Positions 22,502-33,024 of a DNA stretch of 64,000 bases are shown piece by piece. Under the pieces are notes generated by a model. That model was not told the origin of the DNA. It did not search any database and worked only from the letters and a program-made list of their open reading frames with translations. The position numbers were made by a program, and so were the translations under genes. The stretch is from Allodiplogaster sudhausi (taxonomy: Eukaryota > Nematoda > Chromadorea > Rhabditida > Diplogasteridae): positions 2,042,001-2,106,000 of the forward strand of contig CALZFC010000060.1 in NCBI GenBank assembly GCA_945643635.1, written 5' to 3'. Each line of letters opens with the position of its first letter. The first letter of the stretch is position 1.

Positions 22502-23578
22502 GGGGAAGAGAGAGTGGGGAGGATTGTGAGGATGAACGTGTAAGAGGGACCGAAGAAAAAGGAGTGAGATCAGAGGTCCGAGAGGTAGTTGATCAATTGC
22601 GTTCTCTCTCTCTCTCCCATCACCGTGCTCTCTCTTTATTCCCCTCTTTCTCTCTCTACCCTCTCATTCTCTCTCACACTCTCTCCCTCCATCTCTCTCA
22701 CTCTCTCTCTCTTTATCTTGCGCGCCCCGGCGGCCGCCCTTATGCTTGAACACAGCGTCAAGTGCTATTGTAAATATCCACTCGGATACTTCTCTCTGCT
22801 TTCCGTTTCCGTCCTCCACTTCCTAGTTTCTCCACACATCCGCTTTTCTTTCTATCTCACTCTAACTCTCGATCGCGCTCTCTCTTTCTCTCGCTCCCTT
22901 TCTCACACTTTGTTGCCTTTCACGCTCTCTTGTTTCCTCTCTCTATAGAGTCATCTCTCTCTCACTCTTTTTCTCGTTTGCTTTCTCACATTCTCTCTTT
23001 CCCTCGTTTCTCTCTTTATCTTGCCCTCTTCAGCCAGCCAAAATTCGCCTGAAAACAGTTGATGTTTGAACAGTGGAAGCAAGTAGCAATTTCCATCTTT
23101 ATCTAGTTAATTGGGAAAGCTCTTTAATGTTGTACATATGTAAGTCTTCATGTATGCACTTTCACTAAAAAGCTTTAGCAACTTCTGTATGTTATCATCC
23201 TAAATCCATTCTCATGAAACGTTGATTGGAAGAATATTTAAGCATCTCACCATTAATTTCAAATTCACCTAATTTCATTTTATCCTAAGACTGTTAATGA
23301 CACGGCTTATTTCATTTCATGCGATCACTCGCATGAAGAGCGGTTGAAATTGTTAAAGAAGCGAAGATTATGGCATTAGGTTGTGGAAAGCGAGAGAGAA
23401 TTCAAAGCTCTTGAATTATCTCTTAAAGCTGGCTCTTTTGCAGAAACTTTCTATGATTTCTATCTACTCTCTCTCCTAATCTCTCTCCTCTCTCTCTCTA
23501 TCTCTCCCTCTGTAACCATCTCCCGCACTCTTTCTCTCTCTCTCTATCTCTCCCTCTGTAACCATCTCCCGCACTCTT

Positions 23579-23629
<51 letters not shown>

Positions 23630-23630
23630 T

Positions 23631-23662
<32 letters not shown>

Positions 23663-23721
23663 GCAGGACTTCGGCTGTGCTTGGCCGCGTCTGGGAGCAG
23701 GCGTGGACGACGACGGAAACG
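22306..23721. other. CT/GA microsatellite spacer
   Basis: This region holds a GA tract (22444-22500) and several CT tracts (22600-22720, 22860-23010 and 23460-23660). I saw no supported exon. The upstream limit of the following gene is uncertain, and an acceptor at 23667 follows the last CT tract directly. Confidence 0.5.
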
Positions 23722-26064
23722 ATGCGTCGTCGCGTTGTGCTGGCCGGAGATGCCGTCGTTGCCCTTCCGGCCCAGGTCAAGATTACGGTAGACTTCATGG
23801 ATAAGGCAGATTAGAGAGTGGACCCCGTAATTCATATGGCAACAATGACATCTTTCGTTGAAAGGCCACGGCATTCCAGGATGTCTTACGGTAGACATGC
23901 GTTTGTGGGATTACGGTAGAGCAACTTGGCAAACTGCCAGGACTGAGTTAGGTCCTTGCAGGCGACGGCTACCTTCGAGCGAGCGCGTGATTTTGCGGAG
24001 CCGGCCGCGCTCGATCTCAAGGACTATGTATGCAACTTATTTATTTATTTATTTATTCATACATCAATTAAAGATGTGACAACATATTCAAATAAATGTA
24101 ATACCATGTCGTGCTATCAGTGCAGACTAAATGAAAGAAGGGGAAGGGGTGAAGGGAATGGCTGGCAACACTGAACCTCCAGGCATGTGACGTAAATAGA
24201 GCCGGGGGAGCGACTTCCCGAGGGGTGGGCCAGGCCCCTACAGCACTTGAGGGGTGTGCTGGCGCCACACACCAGGAGGAGCAGAGTGCAGCAAAGGGGA
24301 GTGAAAGGGGAGAAGAATAGCATAGCTCATATACAAGTATGTATATGTAAAGATAAAACAAACTCTCTGCACTGCATAAATGAAAGGAAATATAGCATTA
24401 TAGATTTGAATAATCTATTCGAAAAATGTCTAGAAGAAGAACTTCATTTTCATGCTCCTCTCACCCACTCTTTCTCTGCTCTCTCTCTATCTCACTCACT
24501 CTCTTTCTCGCTCTCACTCCCTCTTTCATACTCTCTCTCTCAGGTGTCCAAAGTGTGCGACGACATGTCTTCGGTGAGCGCGTTCCCGGAAGACGACCGC
24601 ATCGCCATCGTCGAGCTCTACTTCGGCCTCGCTGTCAGTGGCGCGTCCGCTCTCCCTCCAGCTCTCTCTCTCTCTCTCTCCCTCTCTCCCTCTCTTCCTC
24701 CCCCTCTCTCTCTCTCTCTTTTTCCCTTCAGGTCTCTTTGGTCTGCCTCAGCCTCGGGGAGATGTTGTTTGCCTCTCCGTTCACATCATGGCTCCTGTCA
24801 ATCTTCCTCTCGCCGTCCGTTGCTCTTCTCCTCGTCGGCCTTCTGCCTGCTCGCTTCTTCTTCCATCTCACGAAGAAAGGTACTAATAAGAGTAACCATT
24901 CCCTGCACTCCTCTCCCTTTTTGCTCTCTCTCTCTTTCTCTACCTCTCTCCCTCCCGCTCTCTACCTCTCTCTACCTCTCTTTTCCAGTGATCAAGGACG
25001 GCCACGACCGCCGCACTGAGCTTGTGCAGACTTCGTTCCTTCTTGGCGTCTTCTCTTCTGCAATCGCCCCCGGAGATCTCCTGGCGCCCGCGCCCGCACT
25101 CGCTGCCATCGCGCCATTTACCCTCGCCTTTCTCGTCCGGCTATCTCTTTCTCTATCTCTCAGTCTCTCTCTCCTCTCTCTCTCTCACTGTCTCCCCTAT
25201 TAACCTCTCTCGTAATCTATCTCCTTCAGAATCCATTTGCAGATTGACGGCGAGGCCATCGGTAAGATCAATGGCCGCGTTCTCCAGCTCACTGCCATGG
25301 CCGGTCTCCTCCCCGTGCTCGGTATCTGATTGGGTTCAAGAGGATGAAAGAGAGAGAGGAGAGAGAGAGGTAGAGAGATGAAGCGATCGAAGGAGAGGGA
25401 GAAGAAGAGGGAGAGGGGGGAGACGCTGAGGGAGAGGCTGAGGAGGAGGGATGGAGAGGAAATGGAGAGAGAGAAAGGGTGGGAGACTGACAGATAGAGG
25501 GAGAGAGGGTGAGAGAGAGAGAGAGAGGGAGAAAGAGGAGAGAGAGAAGGAGATGGAGAGCTAGCGAGGGGGAGACGGAGATATCAGAGACCCCCTCCTT
25601 TCAGCATGCGTGATTGGCCTCGGCTGCAGCGCGAGTGCTCTTCTCTTCTCCTCTCCACATCGCCTTCCTCTTCATCCACTTCCAGGTTTCCCTATCATTT
25701 TTAGTCTTTTAAATTATATAATATGACTGGTTGTTTAATTTCTTGACAGTGAGACAAAATATATTTTTTCTCTAATATTAATTGCTTTTTAACACCAGGT
25801 CGTCTGTGCTGTTCTCAAGGAGAAGAAGCTGTGCGCCGGAACTGCTCAAATCATCTACACTTGCGGTCTGGTCGGCGTGCAGGTGGCATCTTCTTTTTTT
25901 AATTTAAATAACAATTAATAATAAAAAAATTCGACTTTTAGTTCACTTTCATATTTTTCAATTAAATTTATCTTCTTAAAAAAATACTTTTATCAATTTC
26001 GTTCCATGTATTTTAGCTGATGATCTCTACGCTCTTCACGTCGCGTCACACTCTGCCGAATTAG
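23722..26064 (+). CDS. Multi-pass membrane protein, family not recognised
   Basis: Nine phase-linked exons: 23722-23775 (its acceptor is at 23667), 23962-24027, 24544-24633, 24732-24879, 24989-25134, 25243-25321, 25605-25685, 25799-25882 and 26017-26064. The start Met is the first in-frame ATG after the acceptor. The N-terminus is soluble and acidic ([20 protein letters not shown]). About six hydrophobic segments follow, including [76 protein letters not shown] and CGLVGVQLMISTLF. The end is SRHTLPN. The number of helices and the ending faintly recall BI-1/TMBIM proteins, but I see no diagnostic motif. Exon 25605-25685 needs a one-base correction to connect in frame: its start reads [14 protein letters not shown], while its end is membrane-like one frame over. 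The total is therefore 3n+1. Either an indel in a CT run or a broken gene would explain this. Confidence 0.7.
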
Positions 26065-26931
26065 CATTCAACAGCCACACTTCTCGCACGGCCCCGATTT
26101 TATTGAATAAAAATTTAATTTTTTTTCGTGTTACAATGTACTAGAAAAAAGCGGAACAAGTAGAATTACCCGAAAATTGTGATTTCAACGCAGAACAAAT
26201 GTTCTCCGAGATGTGTTCCATTCGTGTAGTTCGTAGAAAAATCTTCCGAAATAGCAGCACAAATTGAAAGAGAATCAGCTGGCATTCATGAAATTTCAGA
26301 GCCAGAGCTGAAATCGGTTTGAAAAAAAAACCCGCGTAAGATAAATGAGTTCCTTTAAAGAAATCGAAGAACAAATTAAATATAATAGTTCACGACTGTT
26401 CTTGACATGTTCAAGGAAGCCGCTGTTCAATTAAATAAAAATACCTAAAAAGTCTTTCTTTATTCTATCACTCTTGTTATTAACCTTAACATTTTTTATG
26501 CAGGAAACTTCCATACAATTTTATTTTCGTCATTGCTTATTTTAGGAACCGTTACAAGCCTCTGCAATTTTCGACACCTGTCATAATTCGACAAATAAAA
26601 GGCATTTCCAGCATGTTTTTATTCTGGATGGGAGAACGTGAGTTGAAGTCAAACATATTCACAGCATATCAGTTTCCCCCCGATTTGTTTTTTTTTTGTT
26701 TAGACTGGAGCCGATCCAAAGAAACCGAGCTCCTCTGCGTTCACGAAGTGGTGCTTTTGAACAAACCAATTACTATTTTTAATACTTTATTTTGAACGTG
26801 GAAGAGAGTGAGAGAGAGAGAGGCGAGAGAGCGGAGAGGGGAGAGAGAAGCAGAGACAAAAAGATTGATGGATTATGGACGATAGAAGTATACCCGTCAT
26901 GTCTTCCCCTTTGCAACTTCTTCGCCAGCCT
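26065..26931. other. Spacer, no gene seen
   Basis: AT-rich sequence lies between the convergent membrane-protein gene and microprotein gene 1. A likely poly(A) signal (AATAAA) sits near 26106 on the + strand. A short GA-rich patch is at 26808-26860. No supported exon was found. Confidence 0.5.
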
Positions 26932-27208
26932 CTAGTTGACATTCTCGTAAAGTTTGTTATCGTCTTTCCTGAAAAAGACGTTTTTTTTAAAATTATTCAA
27001 TAAAAATTTGATCCGCGAATACAAGCATATGAATTTATTTTTAAACATTCCTTTTACCAAAATAAATACGTTGTAGTCATTAAGGATCTTCTAACTTCTT
27101 CTCTTCTTTCTCCTTGCTGCACATTCCAAGCGCGAGGATGAAGGAGAGCGGAAGGAGGAGAGAGAGCGAGAGGAATGGAGAGAGCGCAGAGAAGACGAGA
27201 GTAGACAT
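26932..27208 (-). CDS. 49-residue single-helix microprotein, copy 1
   Basis: Two exons, 27208-27096 and 26968-26932, joined across a GT-AG intron, encode 49 residues. The start is MSTLVFSALSPFLSLSLLLP, a hydrophobic stretch to about residue 30 (membrane anchor or uncleaved signal). The tail is strongly charged (CSKEKEEKKKDDNK) and ends LYENVN. The function is not known to me. The support is conservation: a second copy at 32179-32442 has the same exon lengths, intron position and protein apart from Val5 to Phe. Each copy sits downstream (on the - strand) of an MSP-domain gene. The tyrosine motif YENV near the end resembles a sorting or SH2-type motif, but this is only a suggestion. Confidence 0.75.
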
Positions 27209-27429
27209 CGGAGAGGGCGACGGAGAGAGGACCGAACGCTGCCGGGGCAGTCAAGGAAAATGGCGAGAAAGTCGGAGCAGGGGGAAGAGAAAAGCAACTC
27301 ATATGCAAAAACTTATAGAACTAGTGAATTCACAATAAAACAAAAACTTGGTGAGAAATTTACAAGCAAACTGGATCGAAATTGCCGATTTCAATGGAAA
27401 AAAATAGCCAAATGGTACGAAGAAAAGTT

Positions 27430-28597
27430 ACACAGGAATTTTAAAGGGGGCCCACGTATGCTGAATAGGGGGCCACACCGGGGTGCGACCACGCCGTGGC
27501 CCCTCATTCCGCACTCGCGCAGCCACCCTTTACCCAAGCAACCTCGCCGTGGCCCCTGATTCTGCTTGTGGTGGCCACTAATGCTTTTTGACGTTGAAAT
27601 GGGGCCACAAGGGGGTTTATCTAGTGTAAAAGTACGGTTGTTTTCCGATGTTTTTAAAAACGAGAAGGACGCTGCACTAAAATATTACTCGCCATGGACT
27701 TTTTGCATGTGCTGTTCATTATGTATTTTAGCTTCTGACTTAATTAGTTTGTTTTTCATGGTTTGCGATGGCTTGCAAACGAAAATGCGACTACAGGATG
27801 GGATCGAGGCGGCCCAACTGCAATTAGTCGCGTAACTTTAACAGGTCAGCGCTGTTTTGTTTACTTTAAGTTCGCTGCGATGATTTTTTTGAAGACGGTG
27901 CTGCACCTTGCGAGATCGAGCGCGACCTGTTCCGCGGCGAGAGAGACACTGAAGATGGGGACAGCGATGGATGTTTTGGAAGAAGACTACGGCGTGTCGT
28001 TCGCACGAGGTCAACTGCTCCAGTAATGATTTTTTTTACACTTCAAAGCTACTCTTCCAGTGTGCGGTGATGAGCGACTGGTATCTGCGCAGGCTGGATG
28101 GGACAGGCAGGGAGGCCATTCTTCCCCAAGAAGTGCAGTGTTGGACAAGACTTGCGATCTTTCCTTGCCGCCGAGATAGATAACGCCCCCTTGCCCGTTC
28201 ATTTTCCGCATGTTAGGATTCCCGTTTTGATTGTCATGTGATTCTGGTAACTAGAAGAATAAATGTACTTGTCAAGTGATGAAAGCAGGCACGAGAAAAG
28301 CAATGAATAAGGGGCAGCGAACGGTATGATAAGGGGCCCGGATGAGCTGGATAGGGGGCCCAGGTATGTGGAAAAGGGGGCGCTACAACGGAGAATAAGG
28401 GCCCCCTGTTCGTTGTATAAGTGGCCACGACGTAGTCTTTCGGGAGCTTACGCGCTTGATCAGGGGCCCCGGCTAGCAGAATGAGGGGCCCACGCCGGGT
28501 GGATTAGGGGCCAAAATGGGTTCTCTCTTGGCCGCTAAAAATCGCACGTCGTGGCCCCTTATTCCCCATGCATGGGCCCCCTTTAAAATTCCTGTGT
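27430..28597. mobile_element. 1.17-kb DNA transposon with GGGGCC subterminal repeats
   Basis: The ends form inverted repeats: ACACAGGAATTTTAAAGGGG at the left and its complement ending CCTGTGT at the right. Inside, about a dozen copies of AATAAGGGGCC-like words occur near both ends in both orientations, the layout typical of hAT-type elements. The matching place in the paralogous module near 32650 lacks this block, so the copy-1 module gained it after duplication. The middle (about 27600-28200) has short open frames but no transposase motif that I recognise, so it is probably non-autonomous. Confidence 0.8.
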
Positions 28598-28861
28598 AGT
28601 GTGCATTTTTTAATGTTCCGAACGATGTCCTGAAAGTTTCAAGGGCAAAGATAATAGCAGGAAGAATTGAAGGTTCCAGCAAAAATTGTACTACTTTTAG
28701 TTTTCATCTTACTTAATATTTACTGTTTTTACCTAATGTACTTTTTTATCTTCTTTAAGGGCACGACTATTAGGAATTGTTTGAACTATGGCAATCCTCC
28801 TTTTTGTGCTTTATCACATCGAAGCCTGTGAGGTGCATGGCTTGCCATGAGGACGGCTTAT

Positions 28862-28995
28862 GAGGGGTTGTGGCTTCCGAAGGGCGTGGCGTGTGATGGG
28901 ATGTGGCGTTGTAAGGGGCGTGGCTTGTGAGGGGGCGTGGCTTGTGAGGAGGCGTGGCTTGTGAGGAGGCGTGGCTTATGAGTGGGAGTGGCTCT
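28862..28995. repeat. 17-bp minisatellite beside MSP gene 1
   Basis: About seven tandem copies of GGAGGCGTGGCTTGTGA and variants end directly at the stop codon of the adjacent MSP-domain gene, so the transcript 3'UTR would contain the complement. The paralogue at 33025 lacks an expanded array. Confidence 0.8.
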
Positions 28996-28997
28996 TC

Positions 28998-30938
28998 TTA
29001 TGTCTTGCTGATGAGGAAGGGCACGGTGATGGTCTCCTTCGTGGCCGGTCCCAGGCGTGCGCAAGTCGCCTTGGCACTCTGAAAAGAGATAATATTTTTT
29101 TGTTCATTTCCTAAATAAAAAAAAAATAGTTATTTAGAATAACCTTATCAGCATCGGTCGCGTCGTAGAAGACAATGACGATCTTGTCCGGAGTCGCCGT
29201 CTCCTGCACGCGGTCCACCTTCAATGAGGAAGTGTAATTAAAATTAAAAGTAACCTTTAAAACAAAAATTAAATAATATAATTAAAATTAATACTAAAAC
29301 CTTAATCTCTCCATCTGCGCCCGGCTGGATGAAAGAGAAGACCGGGTTGACCTGGTAGGCCGCGTTATTCGAGCACTTCACCTTCACTGCGACACGGCCC
29401 GGAGAATTGTTCGTGAGCTGCAAATTGTGTTTTGGTTAATTTTATTAATTTAATTTGCAGCTCCTAGATATGTACTTATATGTGTAACTTGCTCGATGAG
29501 AACTTTTTAATGTAAATAGATGCATATACATACGTGCATTTTTTTCTAACCTTGACAGTCCTAAGTCCCTTCTCCTTGGGCCACTTGATCTCGGCGGGTT
29601 CGGCCACAAATGGCTTCTCCGCTGGCTTCTCCGCAGGCTTCTCCGTTGGCTTCTCCACCGGGTTCTCCGCTGGCTTCCCGCCCTCGCTTTCCTTCTTCTC
29701 CTTAACAGAGGCAAATTGTGAATATGGAATAAATTGTATATTACTTAGCTACTTTTTTAAAGATGTTCCTTTCAAGATAAATTAAATATTCATTTTTCTA
29801 TTTTAATTTTGCAGTATTAATTCATTTCTTATGTCGATTTTTTTTTCAGAAAATATCCACGGACAGGAGCGTCCTTCGCGCCGACTTCTTTCTTCTCCTT
29901 CGTTGAAGCGGCCTAAATTTGTAGGGATATTTATTTATCATTAGCCTTTTTTACATATATTTCATAAGCATTTTTATCTAAAGAAAACAGCAAATATTTA
30001 CTGGAATGGCAGGCTTCTCCTTCTCGGACTTGTCCTTTTTCTCGCCCTCTTCTTTCTTAGACTCTTTCTTCGACTCTTTCTTCGACTCTTTCTTCGACTC
30101 TTTCTTCGACTCCTCCTTTTTCTTCTCGCTCTTCTGGCTTTTCTTGGTCTTTTCGCTCATCGTGGGCTTCTCGGCCATTTCTGAATAACAAATTGATTTT
30201 ATACTATAGATTTATTCAAGTGTATATTTTTTCAATTACCAACCTTCCTCAACGACCTCGTCTTCCTTCTTCTCTTCTTTTTCCTTTCCCTCCTCCTCCT
30301 CTTCCTTCTTCTCTGCCTCCTTTCCTTCCTCTTTCTTCTCTTTCTCTTTCTTCTCTCCCTTGCTCTTCTTCTCTCCCTCCCCCTTCTTCTCTTCTCCTTC
30401 TTCCTTCTTATCCTCTTCCTCCTTTTTCTCCTCTTTTCCCTCCTTTTCCTTCTCCTCAGTTTTCTCTTCCTTTTTCTCCTCTTTTGCCTCTTCCTTCTTC
30501 TCCTCTGTTTTTTCTTCCTTCTTCCCCTCCTTTCCCTCTTCCTTCTTCTCCTCCTTCACTACAGCCGCCTTGGCATTCGCAGATTGGCCAGGAACGGGGG
30601 CTGCCTTGGGAGGGGGCGGAGCCGGCTTCTTCAAGGGCGGGCCCTCCTTTCCGACTGCTTTCTTCTTCGATTTCTGAAATGCAGATACATCTATGCCATA
30701 TTAATCATGTTAATTCTTACATTCATTTTCAAAATTGTATTGTTTTGAATTTTTCGGTCTGAACATTTTCAGCATAGAATGTTCGAGCCTAGAAAGCAAA
30801 ACAGAAATATCATCGATATCTGTAATTTCAACATTTCCAGGTCTTCCTTACAGCGCAGAAAACGAGAGCGAGGAGAACGAAGAAAGCGGAGGCCGCGTGG
30901 AGAAGAAAAGGAGAGAGCGGCGGGGGAAGCAGCGCCAT
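28998..30938 (-). CDS. Membrane-anchored Lys/Glu-rich protein with C-terminal MSP domain, copy 1
   Basis: Eight phase-consistent exons (30938-30852, 30670-30244, 30180-30002, 29912-29865, 29700-29551, 29417-29301, 29218-29144, 29078-28998) encode 387 residues. Residues 1-29 (FLLHAASAFFVLLALVFCA) form an N-terminal membrane segment. Then come a PAPPPPKAAPVPG stretch and about 190 residues of Lys/Glu repeats (KKEE and SKKE units). The C-terminal roughly 140 residues form an immunoglobulin-like MSP domain: EIKWPKEKGLRTVKLTNNSP, VKVKCSNNAAYQVNPVFSF, DKIVIVFYDATDA and TITVPFLI, as in the nematode SSP/MSD sperm families. Small MSP proteins are normally soluble, and VAP proteins carry the anchor at the other end, so N-anchored MSP is an unusual layout. 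The gene probably acts in sperm, by family inference. Confidence 0.85.
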
Positions 30939-31094
30939 GACGAATCCTGTAAATTTATTTATTCTACTTTATCTTTACTGTCTTTATAACTAAATGTTAG
31001 AAATCATTAACATATTTTTCTTGTTAGTTTACAAAATAAAAATAGTGTCGCTATGACATAGAGGGCAGAGATAGAGAGAGAGGGAAGAGAGAAG

Positions 31095-31240
31095 AGAGAA
31101 ATGAAGGGAGAGAGGGAGTTCGAGGCTTTCAGTCTTCAACCTGATTGCGCGCAGATTGCGTCGATTGGAGTTCCGGCCGACTTCGGCCGCTGATCGCAGT
31201 GGAAATGAGCTAGAAAAGGCGGAATCCAACACATCGATTT
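31095..31240 (-). promoter_or_regulatory. Conserved upstream block of MSP gene 1
   Basis: About 130 bp here match 34905-35040 upstream of the second MSP gene far better than the surrounding introns do. Shared words are CACTGCGATCAGCGGC and CAATCTGCGCGCAATCAGGT. The open frame through it is not supported by splicing, so a promoter or 5' leader is the simplest reading. Confidence 0.5.
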
Positions 31241-32178
31241 AACTTGTCACATATGTTGAAATTGCACTTTATCGATTATGAAACATTGAGCTTCAAAGTT
31301 CGTAGCAAAGGAAATTTCCGATCTGCTATTGCGATATTTCTGGAACTTGATTTGCACATGTGCTTTTATCCGAAACTTATGGTGTTTTTGATTTTTCAAG
31401 GTAAGTGATTGTATTTTTGTACATTAACCTTGTAGGCGTGAATGTACTAACAATAATGGTGACTACACTTTCTCATTTAAATTTTAAGTCAGGAACTTTT
31501 AAGAAAACATCTTAGCGAGCGATAAAAAGAGCCAGAGAGAGAGAGTTAAATAGAAAGAGATATTATCTTCAACAACGATGCATTTTATGATGTTCCCTGA
31601 CAGTTATCGTAGCCGATTTCTCTCTCTCTCTCTCTGCATTGTTGTGTATGTTGGATGAGCTATAGGCGGAAAAAATTGGCTCTATTAACATGACCTATCA
31701 AAAGTGTTAGTCTTCAGTTTTTCGGTGGTTCTTGTTGGTTTTAAAATTTGTTTATTTCATTACTAAATTAATATTTAACTTCGAAAGAGTTCTTTAAAGA
31801 ACCGAATGCAAACCATTGTTCAATTCAATTTAAATGTGGAATCATTCTTTTTTCTTACAACTAGTATTTTGTTTCGATGCTTCAACACTTATAAAATGTA
31901 AGCCTCATAGTTATTTTGCATCAGACTTTCAAGACGAACTCTGTTCAATTGGACGAAATGTTAATTAATTTCAAATGTAAATGACAATGACTGTGTTCTC
32001 TAAGATTTTATTGTGCTAGAGAAAAGGGAGAAAGAAAAGGAGAGACAAAAGAGGGGAGCAGAGAAGTGAGAGAGAAGAGGGCGAGAGAAGCAGAGACGAG
32101 GAGAAGGCATTGTACGAAAGAGGAGCGGCCATTTCAGTACTTGGCAGTAGCTTCTTCGTAGCGGCCCTTCGCCAGCCC
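31241..32178. other. Spacer between the two duplicated modules
   Basis: AT-rich sequence with a few GA/CT tracts (about 31530, 31620 and 32030-32110). No supported exon was found. From about 32150 rightward it becomes clearly homologous to 26920 and beyond. Confidence 0.5.
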
Positions 32179-32442
32179 CTAGTTGACATTCTCATAAAGT
32201 TTGTTATCGTCTTTCCTGAAAAAGATGTTTGTTTTAATTATTTTATAAAAGTTATATATTCGAATACAAGCATATGAATTTATTTTTTAACCAAAATAAA
32301 TACGTTGTAGTCAATAATGATCCTCTAACTTCTTCTCTTCTTTCTCCTTGCTGCACATTCCAAGCGCGAGAATGAAGGAGAGCGGAAGGAGGAGAGAGAG
32401 CGAGAGGAATGGAGAGAGCGCAGAGAAAAAGAGAGTAGACAT
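32179..32442 (-). CDS. 49-residue single-helix microprotein, copy 2
   Basis: Exons 32442-32330 (113 bp) and 32215-32179 (37 bp) repeat the copy-1 gene at 26932-27208 exactly in structure. The start is MSTLFFSALSPFLSLSLLLP and the end KDDNKLYENVN, with Phe5 in place of Val as the only protein difference I see. The intron and flanks have diverged more than the coding sequence (short indels are present), which suggests selection on the protein. The hydrophobic first 30 residues should insert into a membrane, leaving a short charged tail. Confidence 0.75.
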
Positions 32443-33024
32443 CGGAGAGGGCGACGGAGAGAGGACCGAACGCTGCCGGGGCAGTCAAGGAAAATGGCGA
32501 GAAAGTCGGAGTAGGGGGAAGTGAAAAGTAACTCATGTGCAAAAACTTGAAGAACGTATCAATTCACATTTGGAAACAATAATTCTGTAGGATATTTACA
32601 TACAAACTGGACTGCTCATTTTTGCGGAAAAATAGCCAAATTGTACTAACTATAGGTAAAATAAATAAATTCACAAATTGTTAAACATTTTCTGCAATGT
32701 TCTGAATAACGTTTTGAATTATCCCAGGGCAAAGAGAATCGCGGTAAGAAAGAAATTATGATCAATCTCCTTACTTAGTCTTGCTAATCCAATATATTAC
32801 AATACACTACGTCCCAAATTAATATTTGTAACCTTTTCGACTTTTTTTACCTCTTCCTTTTCTACCGCTTAAAAAAAATTAAAGCGGTGTGTGCGTTTTC
32901 TACTGATTTTTTATGCTTTTGAACATAATATTCTTCCATGGTGCGCTCTTTATCGCACAGGCACAATAGTGCTCAAGGGGGTGAAGAAGCAGGGGAGGGG
33001 CAGGGCTCTTGGGAGTGGCTCTTC

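Noticed and set aside
24247..25203. 318-codon + strand frame over the membrane-protein locus
   Set aside because: Reads through introns and CT tracts; it contains real exon pieces but is not a single coding unit.
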